DNA of 64,000 nucleotides from Auricularia sp. M13. Its lineage: Eukaryota; Basidiomycota; Agaricomycetes; Auriculariales; Auriculariaceae. Position numbers and translations under genes: made by a program. Location: contig CM073202.1 of NCBI GenBank assembly GCA_037042915.1, positions 930,001 to 994,000 of the forward strand, in the 5' to 3' direction. The notes below the pieces were generated by a model. The model saw only the letters and a list, made by a program, of their open reading frames with translations, was not told where the DNA came from and made no database searches. The first letter of the stretch is position 1; the number at the start of each line of letters is the position of its first letter. Below, piece by piece: positions 11,619-23,100 of the stretch.

Positions 11619-11952
11619 TATTGTGCCTGCAATCGCAGCGCACGCAGGCGAGCCATCAAGAGGATGCCTCCGACGACCGAAGGATATCTGGCGCGACCTG
11701 CTTACCTCGAATGATCGACTCGCCGAGGAGCCGCTGAATGGGCGTTCTTGTCATTTCTTGGTCCTGTCCAAATATAAAACGTTGTATCGCACCGCTGAGA
11801 AAGACTGATAAGGCCTACGCGCAAGAGAAAGCGGAACCATAGAAACGACGGTTAAGAGGAACGGGTTCAGTGCATCCAGACATGATAGCATTGCAGACAT
11901 GACAACATGGAGGCTTGGTACCGTACATGCAACGCAACCAACAGCACCACGC
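11619..11952. other. Intergenic region at convergent 3' ends
   Basis: 3' side of MYND paralogue B and of P0. I see no gene, apart from a possible extra last exon of the MYND gene after 11638. Confidence 0.4.
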
Positions 11953-13208
11953 TTAGTCGAAGAGACCAAGACCCTATACAGCGACGACGGATGAGCATGG
12001 CAATAACGTGAGAAAAATTAGACTGGACGCACCATGTCCTCGTCCGACTCCTCGGGCTCGGGCTCCTTCTCGGCCGCCTTGGGCGCCTCGGCGGCGGCAG
12101 CAGTGCTGGCGGCGGGCGCGGCGGCGACGGCGAACGCCTCGGGGTTGGCGAGGTACTCCTTGACCTGTGCAGTGGTGTGAGTAAGTGGAAGAAAAGGGAT
12201 GCGGGATGGAGAGGGAATGTATGGACTGTGGGCCATCATGGAGAAAATAGAGTTTTAGACATCAAGGATGTTCAGGATTTTCAGTGTATGTGATAATCAT
12301 TTGGGTCTCGGCGCAGGGAAGGAATGCGGGAAGGAGATAGGTGAAGGTAAGGGAGGAGGGAAGGACGAACCTTGTCGGCACCCTCGAACGAGTAGTCAGT
12401 CTCGACGGCGATGGCGAGGAGGTTCTTGTACGCGTTGACGAGCGAGTGGGCGACGGAGGCGAGCGTGGGGTAGTTGAGCGCGAGCGAGATGGCGGCGATG
12501 GTCTTGATGCCGGTGAGGAAGCGGCCGACGAGCTCGTCGTCGTCGATGTCGAGGACGCTCGAGGGGAAGATGTTGCCCTCGCTGAAGATCTGCACGACGC
12601 TCATGCCGTACGTGAACGGCGAGATGTTGAGCATGTTGAGCAGCGTCGCCTCAGACTGGCCGACGCGCGTGCCGGCCGTGACGACCTTGACGTCCGACAC
12701 GATTTCGATCGTGCCACGCGCAATCTTGGTCGGGATGCCGAGCGCCTGGAAGAAGGACGTCTTGCCGGGCTCCATCATGGTGTTGCCGGCGGGGATGAAG
12801 ACGTCCTTGGGCGCGAAGGCGCCGGCGCGGGCGGGCGCGGCGACCTTGTTGGAGACGATGAGCTCGCGAACCTCCTTCAGGTCGCCCGAGGTGAAGACGA
12901 AGCCGATGTTGCCCTTGACGTGCGGGAGGAGACGCTCGAGCTGCGGGAACTCGGCGAGCACGGTGCGCAGCGCGCGGCGGACCATCGTGTTCTTGCCCAT
13001 GAGCACGACGCCCTTGCCGCGCAGCGAGACACGGATCTGGTGCATCTGGTTCGAGCCAACGTTGTCGACATTGACAAGGAAAATCGAAGCTGTAGGCGGG
13101 CGTTGTAAGATGTTAGTTACTGGCTTGTTAATTGTACGCACGATACTCGGCAATGAGCTCCTTGAGCTTGACAAAGTAAGCCTCCTTTTCAGAGCGAGAA
13201 GCACCCAT
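11953..13208 (-). CDS. RPP0: 60S acidic ribosomal stalk protein P0 (uL10)
   Basis: Predicted 312-aa protein, the usual P0 length, from exons 13208-13142, 13089-12371, 12164-12033 and 11973-11953. The start [19 protein letters not shown] leads into [19 protein letters not shown] and [15 protein letters not shown], the rRNA-binding core of P0. After it come the L10 insertion domain, an Ala-rich hinge and the acidic end [11 protein letters not shown]. Read without splicing, the ORF ends in MVRPV and lacks the stalk signature. A 59-nt intron (12032-11974) joins DEDM to a 21-nt exon encoding GLGLFD and the stop, which restores the conserved tail shared by P0, P1 and P2 that recruits translational GTPases. 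The third intron (12370-12165, 206 nt) is unusually long for this window. Confidence 0.96.
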
Positions 13209-13838
13209 TTTGGCTCTGCAGCGCGCGTTGAGACCGTTGCTGCTGGAGCATAGCGTGGGGACGCACAGTTATGTAGACTAGGGAATATAAGAATAATGTA
13301 TATTGCCGCGAGAACGTGCCGCTCACTTTGTAGAAGTTTTTTCGTACGACGAGTGCCTCCCAATTGACCTCCTGCAATACACCATCAGCTTTGCTTACCG
13401 ACAGCAACAACGACGGGCGCACCGAAAGAAAGTCGGGATACAATGGATTTTTCAAGGCGACTCGGTAGAGAGCAAGATGCAGACACCGCCGGGTGCAAAT
13501 CCGTGTACTATCAGCACGCCGGCTACAAGGTTTCGGACATAACGGATTTGCCCTCCTGCGAGTCGGCAACACGCGCCGCCAGCTTTCTTTGATTTCTCCG
13601 ACGACCTGCAGGCTGGGCAGATGAAAGCGCATGTGGCCATGGCTTTCAGCTGCTCAACGCGTGCAAGTACGGGGCCCCATTCAGCTCAGTACTCGGTCAG
13701 TCATTGCTGTTCAATGGGTGATATCCCAGTCTTACGCGCAACATAGAACTGTGCCCCTTAGAACGCGTTCGACGGTGACTGAGCAGGTTTGGGCGCGCTG
13801 GGGATCGTGAGTGTGTATTCCATGCTCAAAAAGCGTGC
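13209..13838. promoter_or_regulatory. Divergent region between P0 and the PPR-like gene
   Basis: About 630 bp upstream of both genes. An ORF at 13189-13632 overlaps the P0 start and has no domain pattern. It probably holds the P0 5' UTR and two promoters. Confidence 0.45.
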
Positions 13839-16800
13839 GTGCTCAGTAGAATTATCAGGTCTGTAGCCGTCAAGACGCGTCGCAGCCAGCATCACCTTGC
13901 CGTCGAGGCCGTTAGGCGCGACGACTTGGAATATGGCAACCCTGCGCCCAGGATTAAACGAGTTTATGTGCGCCCGCCCCAGCCGCACGCGTACGGTCCC
14001 CGAGGCCCGCGCACGAACGTTCCGAGCACGCCCGCGCATGCTGTCCTGCCCAAGGCAAACTCGAAATTGAAGCCGAAACCTGCGCGTAAAATGCTAGAAC
14101 GCGCGCACCCACCCCATCGCGAGTGGGTTATTCCCGTCGTCAGCCACAAGCCAGCCGGCCAAGTCGACTGGTACAACCTGGCCCACTTCTCCCACCTCGC
14201 CCCGCCCAACCTTGCGCATCCACCATCCGCTTCGCTCCTTCTGCGCAACTTCCTCGACACCGACCACGCGCGGGAGCACCCTGAACACCGGTACAGCGCG
14301 CACGCCATCATCGCGCTGTACCACGCCTCGAAGCATTCAAGCGGAGGGGCAGAATTCCAGCAGATGACGAGCCGGCACTACAGCCTACTCATCGCGCTCT
14401 TCGGCGCGCTCTCCGTCCTCACCTCCGTCTACGCCGCCGTCCTACCGCCGACTATTCAGCGCATGCCCGTCGCCCCCACCAGCGCGCTCGTGCAGATGGT
14501 TCCGCACGCGTACAAGAACGAGCATTGGAAGTTTATTAGTCTCGTTGTCAAGGACAAGCAGGAGGCAGGCCACGCGCTCGGGTATATCGACCATTACTGG
14601 CTCATGCGCGAGGCTCTGGTGGATGCCCAGCGCGCACCCATGCCCGCGCCCGAGACCCGTAAGCTCTCTCCTGACATCCCTTTACCCGATTAAAGCTACG
14701 AACAGAACTCCAGCGCCGTACACCCGACGAAGATAACGACGCGCATCTCTGGCGCGCCCGCGCGCACTACGCCCACATCCAACACGCAGCCAAGCACCCG
14801 CTCGCGCATACCGACTTCCTCGCGGCGCTCATCGCGTCCGGCCGGCGCGAGCACGTCGACCACGCGCTCGGCTGCCTGCAGCACCTCCTGCGCGACGCCG
14901 GCGGGCTCGACGCCGCGCTGCAGACCGTCCTCTGGCAGCTCGTCCTCACGCAATCCGCAGCCGTCTCGCCGCCTGCGCGCGAAAGCTTCCTCGCGGAGCT
15001 GCGCCGCGTCGTCGCGCGCCCCAAGACGCCGACCGCCGACTTATGCGCGCGTAAGGCGCCCAGGACGGTCGTGAATAAGAAGGGCGAGGTGTTCAGGGAC
15101 GTCGCGCCGCCGACGATATTCGATGCGTACGACGCGCTGGTCGGCACGCTCTTCTCGCCCAGCGAAACTCAAGCGCAAGTGCAAGTTCAGGTCGACCCGG
15201 GCGGTGGGGATGGAGACGCGTTTTCGTTGGCGGACTGGGCGCGCGACGAGGCGGCTAAGGTGTTCGCGCGAACCGACGACGAAGCGTGGCAGTTCCTCGT
15301 GCTGCTCGCCGCCGCAAGTCCCGCTGCGGCAAACATGGAGGGAGGCGGGCAGCCGTCCAGGCTTGGAATGCGTGCGGATGCACTCCGGACGCAGCGCTGG
15401 GTGTTCGTTGGTGCTCTCATGGCGCTGCTACGCGGTGAACCCGGCACCGAAGCGCATGACATCGTCGCAGCGTGCTGGCGCCACTGGCGATCTGCACTTG
15501 CCCAGGCACCTGCGCCGCTGGAGATTGAGCGTGCGCTGCTGCTGGCGTTCGTGCGCCTGGCTGGGCTTACGGGGCACGTCGAACTCGTGGAGGAGATGCT
15601 CCGTATGCTCCCCAAGCCGGAGCTTCAGCGCCTCCTGCTCCCTCAAGAGGACTTCGTGCGCAAAGGCCCGTTCGGGGACACAGGCCGCACGGGCGCCGCG
15701 CTCGAGCTCGGTGCGGCGTGCGTGCTGTGCAGCGGCCGCACGCGCGTCGACTGGCCTGCCGTGAAGGACGCCGTCCAGGATGCAGGACTGGTCGAAACGC
15801 GCGGTGGGTGGCGCAACTTTGCGAACCAGCTCCTGCGGCACGTGCTGCGCGTGCGCGCGCCGCGCGCCGCGGACCTGCTGCGTGCGATCCGCGCGAGCCG
15901 CAAGCAGGTGAAGCTGTGCGACCAGGTCATCGTGGAGCTCGTGCAGGGCCTGGCGGGCACGGCGGAGCTCGATGCGCTCGCGCTCGCCGTGCAGCTGCAC
16001 GCGGAGCGCGAGCGCCGCGGCGCGGTGCCGCGCACCAAGGCCGCTGCGATGCTCGTCGCGCTCATGCGCGGCGTCTTCCGGCACCGCCTCGCGCGCGTGC
16101 ACGGCGACGTCGCGCGTGGTTTGCTCGCGGCCGTCGCGCGCGCGGAGTACCGCCCGCTGCACGGCACGCGCGAGCACGCGCATTTCCGGTGGACGCTGTG
16201 CACGGCGGCGCGGAGCGGCGCGCATGCGGAGGTCGTCGCGCTCCTGCGCGCGCGGCTGCGGCAGGAGAGGGGGCAGGACGGCGCGGGCGACGAGTTCAGC
16301 ACGCGCTTCTTCATGGCGCTCGCGGGCAGCCTGCTCACGCAGCGCCAGTTCCGGCTCGCCGCGAGCCTCCTGCGCGCCGTGCCCCGCGCGCACCCGGCCC
16401 GCGCGCCGCTCGCGAACCTCGTCCTCGCGCGCGCGAGCCGGGCGTCCGCGCGCGGCGTCGCGGCTGCGGTCCCCGGGCTGCGCGGTGCGCCGCTGCGCAG
16501 GGTGTTCGAGCTCGCGCGGTGGTCGGAGCGCCACCCGGACCCGCGCGGCACGCTCGCGCTGCGGCAGCTCGTCGCGCGCGGCGCGAACACCTCGCGCCAG
16601 CTGCGCACGGCCGTGCAGCTGCTCGTGCGCGCCGGCCGCGCGCGCGCCGCGACGCGCTTCTTCCGCGCGGCGGCCGCCTCGGGCGCCGCGGACGCGCGGG
16701 CGGTGACGGCGATGGGCAACGCGCTGCTCGGCGCGCGGCTGCGCCCGCGGCGCAAGCGGCGGCTCTTCCGCCAGATCCGCGCCGTGCTCGCGAAGCTCGA

Positions 16801-17239
16801 CGCGCTGGCGGACGAGAGCGGCGGCGCGTTCGCGCCGGACCGCGTGACGCTCAACGTGCTGCTCAAGGCCGTCGTGCACTGGGACCTCGCCGTCGGCCCC
16901 GCGCAGCTGCGCTTCCTCTTCAACACGCTCGTCGCGAGCGGCTACCCTGGCGCGCCCCTCCCCGGGCATGACGTCGCGCCCTTTGCGCTTGGACGTGTCC
17001 GGGGCGTCTTACACGATGTGCAGCGGCAGCCTCTGCATTATGCGCGGCATGTACGGCCCCTGTACAAGTTGCTCATCACGGCGTTTCGCGCGAGGAGGGA
17101 CCGCGAGGCTGTGAAGCATCTTCTGACCGTGCTTGCGGCTGCAAGGGAAGAGTGGGCGGCGCGCGAGAGGGACCGGCTTGCGAAGAGTGCCGTAGCGAGA
17201 CGGCGGTTGTGGCATGCGAGGAGACGGGCGGTTCAGTAG
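13839..17239 (+). CDS. Large helical-repeat protein, PPR-like, probably mitochondrial
   Basis: Two exons, 13839-14658 and 14706-17239, give 1117 aa. The 47-nt intron (GTAAGC ... ACAG) joins the frame between PMPAPET and QLQRRTPDEDND. The N-terminus is basic with a hydrophobic stretch near residue 185. The C-terminal half is built of helix pairs, and segments such as RVTLNVLLKAVVHWDL look like pentatricopeptide-type repeats. Such proteins usually bind organellar RNA; this is an inference. The start is unresolved because the frame opens at GTG (13839) and a true ATG may lie in a short upstream exon. Exon 2 between about 15.8 and 16.9 kb is extremely G+C-rich with GCG/CGC codons, which also opens long false ORFs on the other strand. 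Confidence 0.62.
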
Positions 17240-19645
17240 CGTCCGTTGCTTTTTGTCGTAGCTTTGCCGTATATAGCATAAGGACTACTGCACTGTTGCA
17301 TACCAGCAGAGTGCATCACTCAAATATCCTACCATTTTGTGGTCTCCGCATTGACGCAAGATGTGTCGATGGAGTGAATGCACGTACGAGAGTGAGTTCG
17401 CATTGCGAGTGCAACAAAAACGTATTCATCGGCCAGGTTTTTAGCGTTCTGCGCGTAGGTATGCAACGACTCTGGCAGCGATCAAAGTGTAGCTGTGAGC
17501 GGCAAAAAATGGCCATCAATGACACTTGTGGGCTCTAGAGGGTAAGTATATGAGCGACTTTCGATCACATCCGGAACTCGACGCCGTGGGCCGAACATAC
17601 GCTAACAGCGCAAGCCGACCTGCACTCGCAATGACGAGCTAGACGTGATTAAATGGTGTCGTTTTCAATGCGGAGACCGCACGATACGATCTTGACGAGG
17701 ACCGGGGGAGGTCGGACTCCCCCTCGGGACATTACTTATCCCATGCTGCCGACGAATCTAGTACTGTATCTCAGTCAGCACCGCGGTGGGCGTACAGCCT
17801 GTGCGCACGATAAGTAAGAGACGTCTTACAATGCGAACCCTCTTGTCATTTCTATTAGTATTACGATTTCAGGCCAAGGTAACGCCTCCGCGAGGAGGGT
17901 GGCACAAACAACGCCACACCGCAGCCTGGGTGAACGTCTATTCGATCGCATCTGGATTCTGGATTCTGGCGCCCGCGCTGGGGTGGGATAGGTAAACATT
18001 GCGAATTGGTAATAGCAATGGCATTCCGGTTCTCAGTGCGATGACGCTCGTTGATAGAGTACAAGGCGCCCCTGGCAGGCGCGTTCGGGATTCAAGCTCA
18101 AGTAGCGAGAGCCGCGTAGCGTATTCTGTCAGGGGACGCGCTGCTGTGGTGGAACTGGAACTCTGTCGGAATCCCGCCGGAAGCGCAAGACGTGGCTCGA
18201 GCGCACTGCGCATCACCAGAGTACAGTCCAGTATATGCGAGGTTACTGTACGTGTCATGATCAGGCAACCGCGACAGCAGTGACTATGCCGTGAGCAGGT
18301 GCCAATCATGCCAGCCAGCCATGGTGGGAATTCGAAGACGCCAGCCTGAGACGCGACCGTGCACAAATTCACAGCACAGAGAATCGACAGCAGCTGACAA
18401 GGGCGCTGCGCCGTCTTGTATGTAAAGCGGTACGGCCCCCTGAGCATGGGACCGAGTTTGCCACTGGTCTGTGGTCAGTTGCCGCGAACGTGTCACGGTC
18501 AGGACAATACATATCAAAAAGGTGATTCTCTCGCCGGTGCCTCGAGCTTCGCGGAACTACCCAGGGCGTCAAAGCATTGAATGACACTGTGATCATGTCA
18601 GCTGGTCCTGAGCGCAGGATCCCGACGAGCTGCTGCGGGATACTAGGAGGGGATGACTTGCTTACAAGTTGAGGTTCTGGTCGCACGTTGCAGCGCTAGC
18701 GGGAGGGCATGACTGGGAACGAGGGTGGCACTAATAGTGCACGCGAGAAGGCCGATCGTTTGCGTTTGGGCGGTTTGGTCAGTAGGCATGGACAGTGGGG
18801 GACAAAGGAACGCTTCGAGGTGATGTGGTCAGTGTGTTGTGAGCATTGATAAGATCCCGAAAAAGACCTTCACATCGCGCAGCAACGACGGACGCGAGCG
18901 GGGTCGGGCCCCGGGGCTGGTCCAGGTCTCGTCAGCTCGCGTCTTGTAGTAATGTCAGCTAGATAATTCTATTTTTCGACATGAGGGCTCGTCCGGTGAC
19001 TGCCTAGTACGAAAAATAGCATGGAAAGGTGATGAGAAGCAGGGCCAGGAGTGACGTTGCGCTCGGCAAGATCGCGCTCACGCTCGCTGTAAACAGTGGC
19101 AGGTTGTTTTCGAAATATCGCAATGACGGCAACACTTGCGCTGCGAGACTCGAGTGCAGAGGTCGAGGTTGTTAGCGACTGCGAAGACGGGAGAGCTCAG
19201 GAAAGGAAAGGACTGTGGGAGCGGTTAAGGCGAGTCTGGGACGGTCCCCACGCAGGAAGGTCGAAGCTGGAGGCCGGGGGCAATGCGTTGCTGTCCTTAT
19301 CGTCGGGCCAGTCACGAGACCGGTAGTGTCTACTAAGATTGAGGGCGTGTACAGTAATAGGAGGTCTATGAGAGTATCATACATGCATGCGGACATAATA
19401 CAATGATGCAGGAGAGATGCAAGATAGACAGCAACGGACAGGGTACGTGGGTGACGTCAACAACGCTGCCCGACGCGCCCACGACGAGGGCAGAGGGGGC
19501 AGGCCGGGCAGCGGGCGCGGCGCTGGCGGGTATGGGGGGACCGGCGCTAGCGACGGGGGGCCCGCTTTCGGGGCGGGCGCCGACGACGCTACCACCCGGT
19601 CAGCGCCGGCAGAGGACAAAGGACGAACGGACTCACCAGCGCCGA

Positions 19646-19822
19646 CTACGACACGGCCGAAATGGCCGACGCAGCCGCGCGCTCCTGGGGGGTGGGCCCG
19701 GGGCACGCTGGGCGGCAGAGGATGGTGGTGGTGAGGTCGTGTTGGCGCTTGGGGCACTTGCAGACGAGCGAGTAGCTCTTGTGCGAGTGGCCGCACGCGT
19801 ACGTGATCAGGTTCCAGCACAT
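19646..19822 (-). CDS. Possible small cysteine-rich protein
   Basis: 58 codons starting MCWNLITYACGHSHKSY and continuing VCKCPKRQHD, with six cysteines in the first 42 residues. The C/H spacing suggests a small metal-binding or disulfide-rich protein. There is no signal peptide. A partner exon may exist on either side. I do not recognise a named family. Confidence 0.33.
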   Translation of the reverse strand: MCWNLITYACGHSHKSYSLVCKCPKRQHDLTTTILCRPACPGPTPQERAAASAISAVS

Positions 19823-20130
19823 CGCAGGCGGCGGGCACTGGGCAGGAGGTGCTGGGTGGTGGGAGCTGGTCGTGGGTACTGGCAAAGGATATACGCCGGG
19901 GTTTTAACACCCACCGCGTCATAGCAACCCCCGCGGACCCCATCTCCGCAATCGCCGTTCCGCCTCTTCCACCCCGATCCGCCAGCCGCGACGGCCAATG
20001 ACGTTGAAACAGCGTGCCCCCCTCCATGACGCCCCGTGCTCACAGAACATGTCAGTATCGTCCTCAGCATTATCGTGCATGCTCCCACACCACGCCCCAC
20101 GGCCCCACGCACCACTGCGCACAATTCTCG

Positions 20131-20144
20131 GTACAGTACTGTAC
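20131..20144. repeat. 14-nt perfect palindrome
   Basis: GTACAGTACTGTAC equals its own reverse complement. It contains both orientations of the TACTGTA heptamer that recurs in this gene-poor stretch. Confidence 0.6.
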
Positions 20145-23100
20145 ACCGTGCCTGCATCTCACGCCGCCCATCCCCGCTCCCACAAAGAAGAAAGAAGCGG
20201 CCTCGCCTCAGGGTCGTGGCAAAACAAGCGTCGAGAGCCGCACGCCCCCGGCTTCGGTCCGTCTGCTGCCATCACCTCCCTGCGGAATCATGCATTGCCA
20301 ACGCGCCACGAGTTCCTCCAACTATTTCGCCCATTCGCTGCCCGCTTCATCTCGCACATCGATCATCACAGCGCAGCGAGCTACTTAAACCTGGATTGAC
20401 CCGACTTTGCATTGGTACTGCCCGCTTCATTCTGCCAGTGGCACACAAAGGCTGATACCCACCCCGATGTTCTCTTTGTGCCCAGCCGGCATCTAAGTAA
20501 TCTCCCATGTCGCGTTTGTCCGACCACGCCCCGCCTAGCTCGCGTCTTCCGTAACTCCCCAGCCAACTTGGCGGCCTCGTGCGACATGCGTCTCACCTCA
20601 GGCCTCAGGAGCAGCTCCTAGGTTCCTTTGCCGTAACTCTCGGCAGACCTGAGACCAAGACAAAGGATGTTCCTCCGCGGTTCCGCAATGCGGGGCGCGG
20701 GTTTCGGACCCGTAATCCTCCCCTCCTCGTGTTCGCCGCGTTGTGCTTGCTTGTCTCACCTTGCACCTGCTCAGGCTTGCATTTGCTCTCGGCCACTTCC
20801 AAATGAGCGTTAATTCCGCTTGTTTTCATCGCCAATGAATTGGGGATCTGCTCCGAATCTCTGTCTAGGATCAACCCCGTGGCATTGTCTCTCGCGGTCC
20901 CACTGCTGACACTCCCAACCTCTTTATTGATTACCTCGGTGAGCTCACCTCCACGCGCGCCTCGTCTTACTCGCCGAAGCTGCATTGCATGCAGTACAGT
21001 CCGTTCATTTGTTGCTACAACAGCACAGGCTGGCAGGTCTAGCCCTCATGCTCTGCGACTTCGACATCCGCAGCCCAGGACTTCCGGTTGTCTAGCGCTT
21101 ATGTCTATATACCGCGTCGCACTCGACGCCTGCTTCAAGTTAGCTTGTTCTCTAACCCGGCGCGGCGCACATCCGCGCGCGCCTCGCTCGTCAGTTCCCT
21201 GGGCTGGCCTTCAACTGGAACGGTACAGCATGTTCTCCTATAGCCGGACCGCGGGCTGGACCACACACACATACATAGTATTCTGTATTGTCGCTCGTCA
21301 TACAGCGCAGTGCAAGCCACCATGACGATTCAGACGCATTGGGGATCCGGACTGGCCCTCGCTCCACCGTCGACGCGGCTCCAGCTCCGGCTTGTCGCGC
21401 CACCACCCTCGCCTCCTCCCATTCTCCAAGTTCGAGCGCGGGGCCGAACAGCGCGAGCTTTACCGTTACTAGTACGTATCACTGCTTCTCACTTCTCGCT
21501 CGAGTCTTCACCTTAGCTTCATTCCCCACTGAGCGCACGCCGCCGCTTACTCAGGCTGATCTTCTCTGCTCCCGACCGCCACCTCCACCTTAGCCCAGCG
21601 TCTCACCGCTTAGCGGTGTCAGGGTGCATGCCATGCCAGTGGCGTGATCGCATTGAAGTTCTCAGTTATTGCCCACGAGGACGTTCTTCGAGAATCGCGT
21701 ATCCTGTTTGCTGGCGGTGCTTGACTTCGACTACGCGGCACCGTACTACAGTTACTGTAATGAAAAACGCGTGCAAAGCAGCGCCACGGTGCGCACAAGT
21801 TGCTTGCTCGCGAGATATACTAATGCGACACCGTGACCCGCTGCAGTGGACGTTCTTCGTCTGCGTGCTCATGCTGCAGACGGTTGATTGCTGCCGGCGC
21901 CGCCAACACGACGACGTCTAATGCACCCTTCCAGTGCCAGTTCCATAGCGCGATAGAGTATTACAGTATCCGGATTCCGGCGGGAGTACTACTGTACCGT
22001 GCCCTGTCAGGGGTCTGTGCTCGCAGGATCAGTGCGAATTGGCGGTGCGAGAACCACCTCCGTGCTAAGCAATTCCCGACGCTGGATTTAGTGCGCCTCG
22101 ATCCCGGAGACTGTCAAAGGTTGAGGGCAAGCGCGAGCGTAAGAATTCGAAGCGGTTCGTCCGTTGCTACTTAGCCAATGAGCGTCTGCTCCGACCAGCG
22201 AACTCGGACAGCCAAGTTCTTGAATGCGAAGCTCGAACCCCAGAAATCCAGTGCCACGCACATTGAACTTGAAGCTTCCGTGCAAACGCCAATCGTAGAT
22301 TGTGACTCGGATGCGCAGACTGCGCTGCACCCGCGCCTTCGTCGGTTCTTTGCTGCGCCGACCGCGTGTGCAGTTACAGTAAGTAAGGACTGGCGGACTG
22401 TACTGTATGCCTGGTGCCATGCGCCGGGAAGCGGCCTGTTGCGAGCACCACACCTCTTTCCTCGGGTCGCGTAGTCTTGGTTCTCGAAGAGTACTGTATA
22501 CATAGCTAGACGCTTGATACTAGACAGCTCCCGGTCCCCAGGTCGCTGGACGAGGATTCTACGCCAACAAGGTTCGGGAGGAGTAAAAGGGATTGGTCAC
22601 CATCCGGCGAGAGCGACAACATGGACCCTGTTCGAGCAATGCATGCAGATATGCGCGTCAGAGCTTAGTAGCCTTGCATTTCGGAATATCCCATGACCCA
22701 TGAGCGGAGAAACGGCGCCACGACGACAGACGGCGAAAGCACGAGGGAATTGCCTGCAGAGAACGCAGAAACCCGAGTTAAGGTCCAGGCGGGGCGCCAG
22801 CATCGTAAGTAAATGCAGTCAGAGTCTGGCATACTCTAGAATCTGGAGGAAGTGCGTCCCAGCCGCCATGGTATATTAGAAAAACACCCCAGGGTAACCA
22901 TGACATGAGCGTGCTCAAATCTGCCTAGACACTTTCGAAAGACGGCCCGTGCGAGGCAATAACTATCGAGTGCTGCTGTCGATTGGTGCAGGCGCGGCAT
23001 GGCGAGCAAGAAGTCGATGCGGGCCAGTAGGCTTCCTGCAGGCTGAGCGCGACGAGAAGGCGGAACAGAAAGTGAGGCGCGAACAACCTGTCAAGAAAGT

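Noticed and set aside
12018-12033. Unspliced P0 ending MVRPV
   Set aside because: The GTGCGT donor right after DEDM and the GLGLFD exon give the universal stalk tail.
12341-13253. Two plus-strand ORFs of about 255 codons
   Set aside because: They are antisense to P0, whose coding strand is certain from its conserved motifs.
15428-16969. 513-codon ORF on the minus strand opposite the PPR-like gene
   Set aside because: It mirrors the G+C-biased codons of the plus-strand gene; its Arg/Ala/Glu-rich translation has no domain. Same for the 427-codon ORF at 15643-16926 and the plus-strand frames at 15718-16971.
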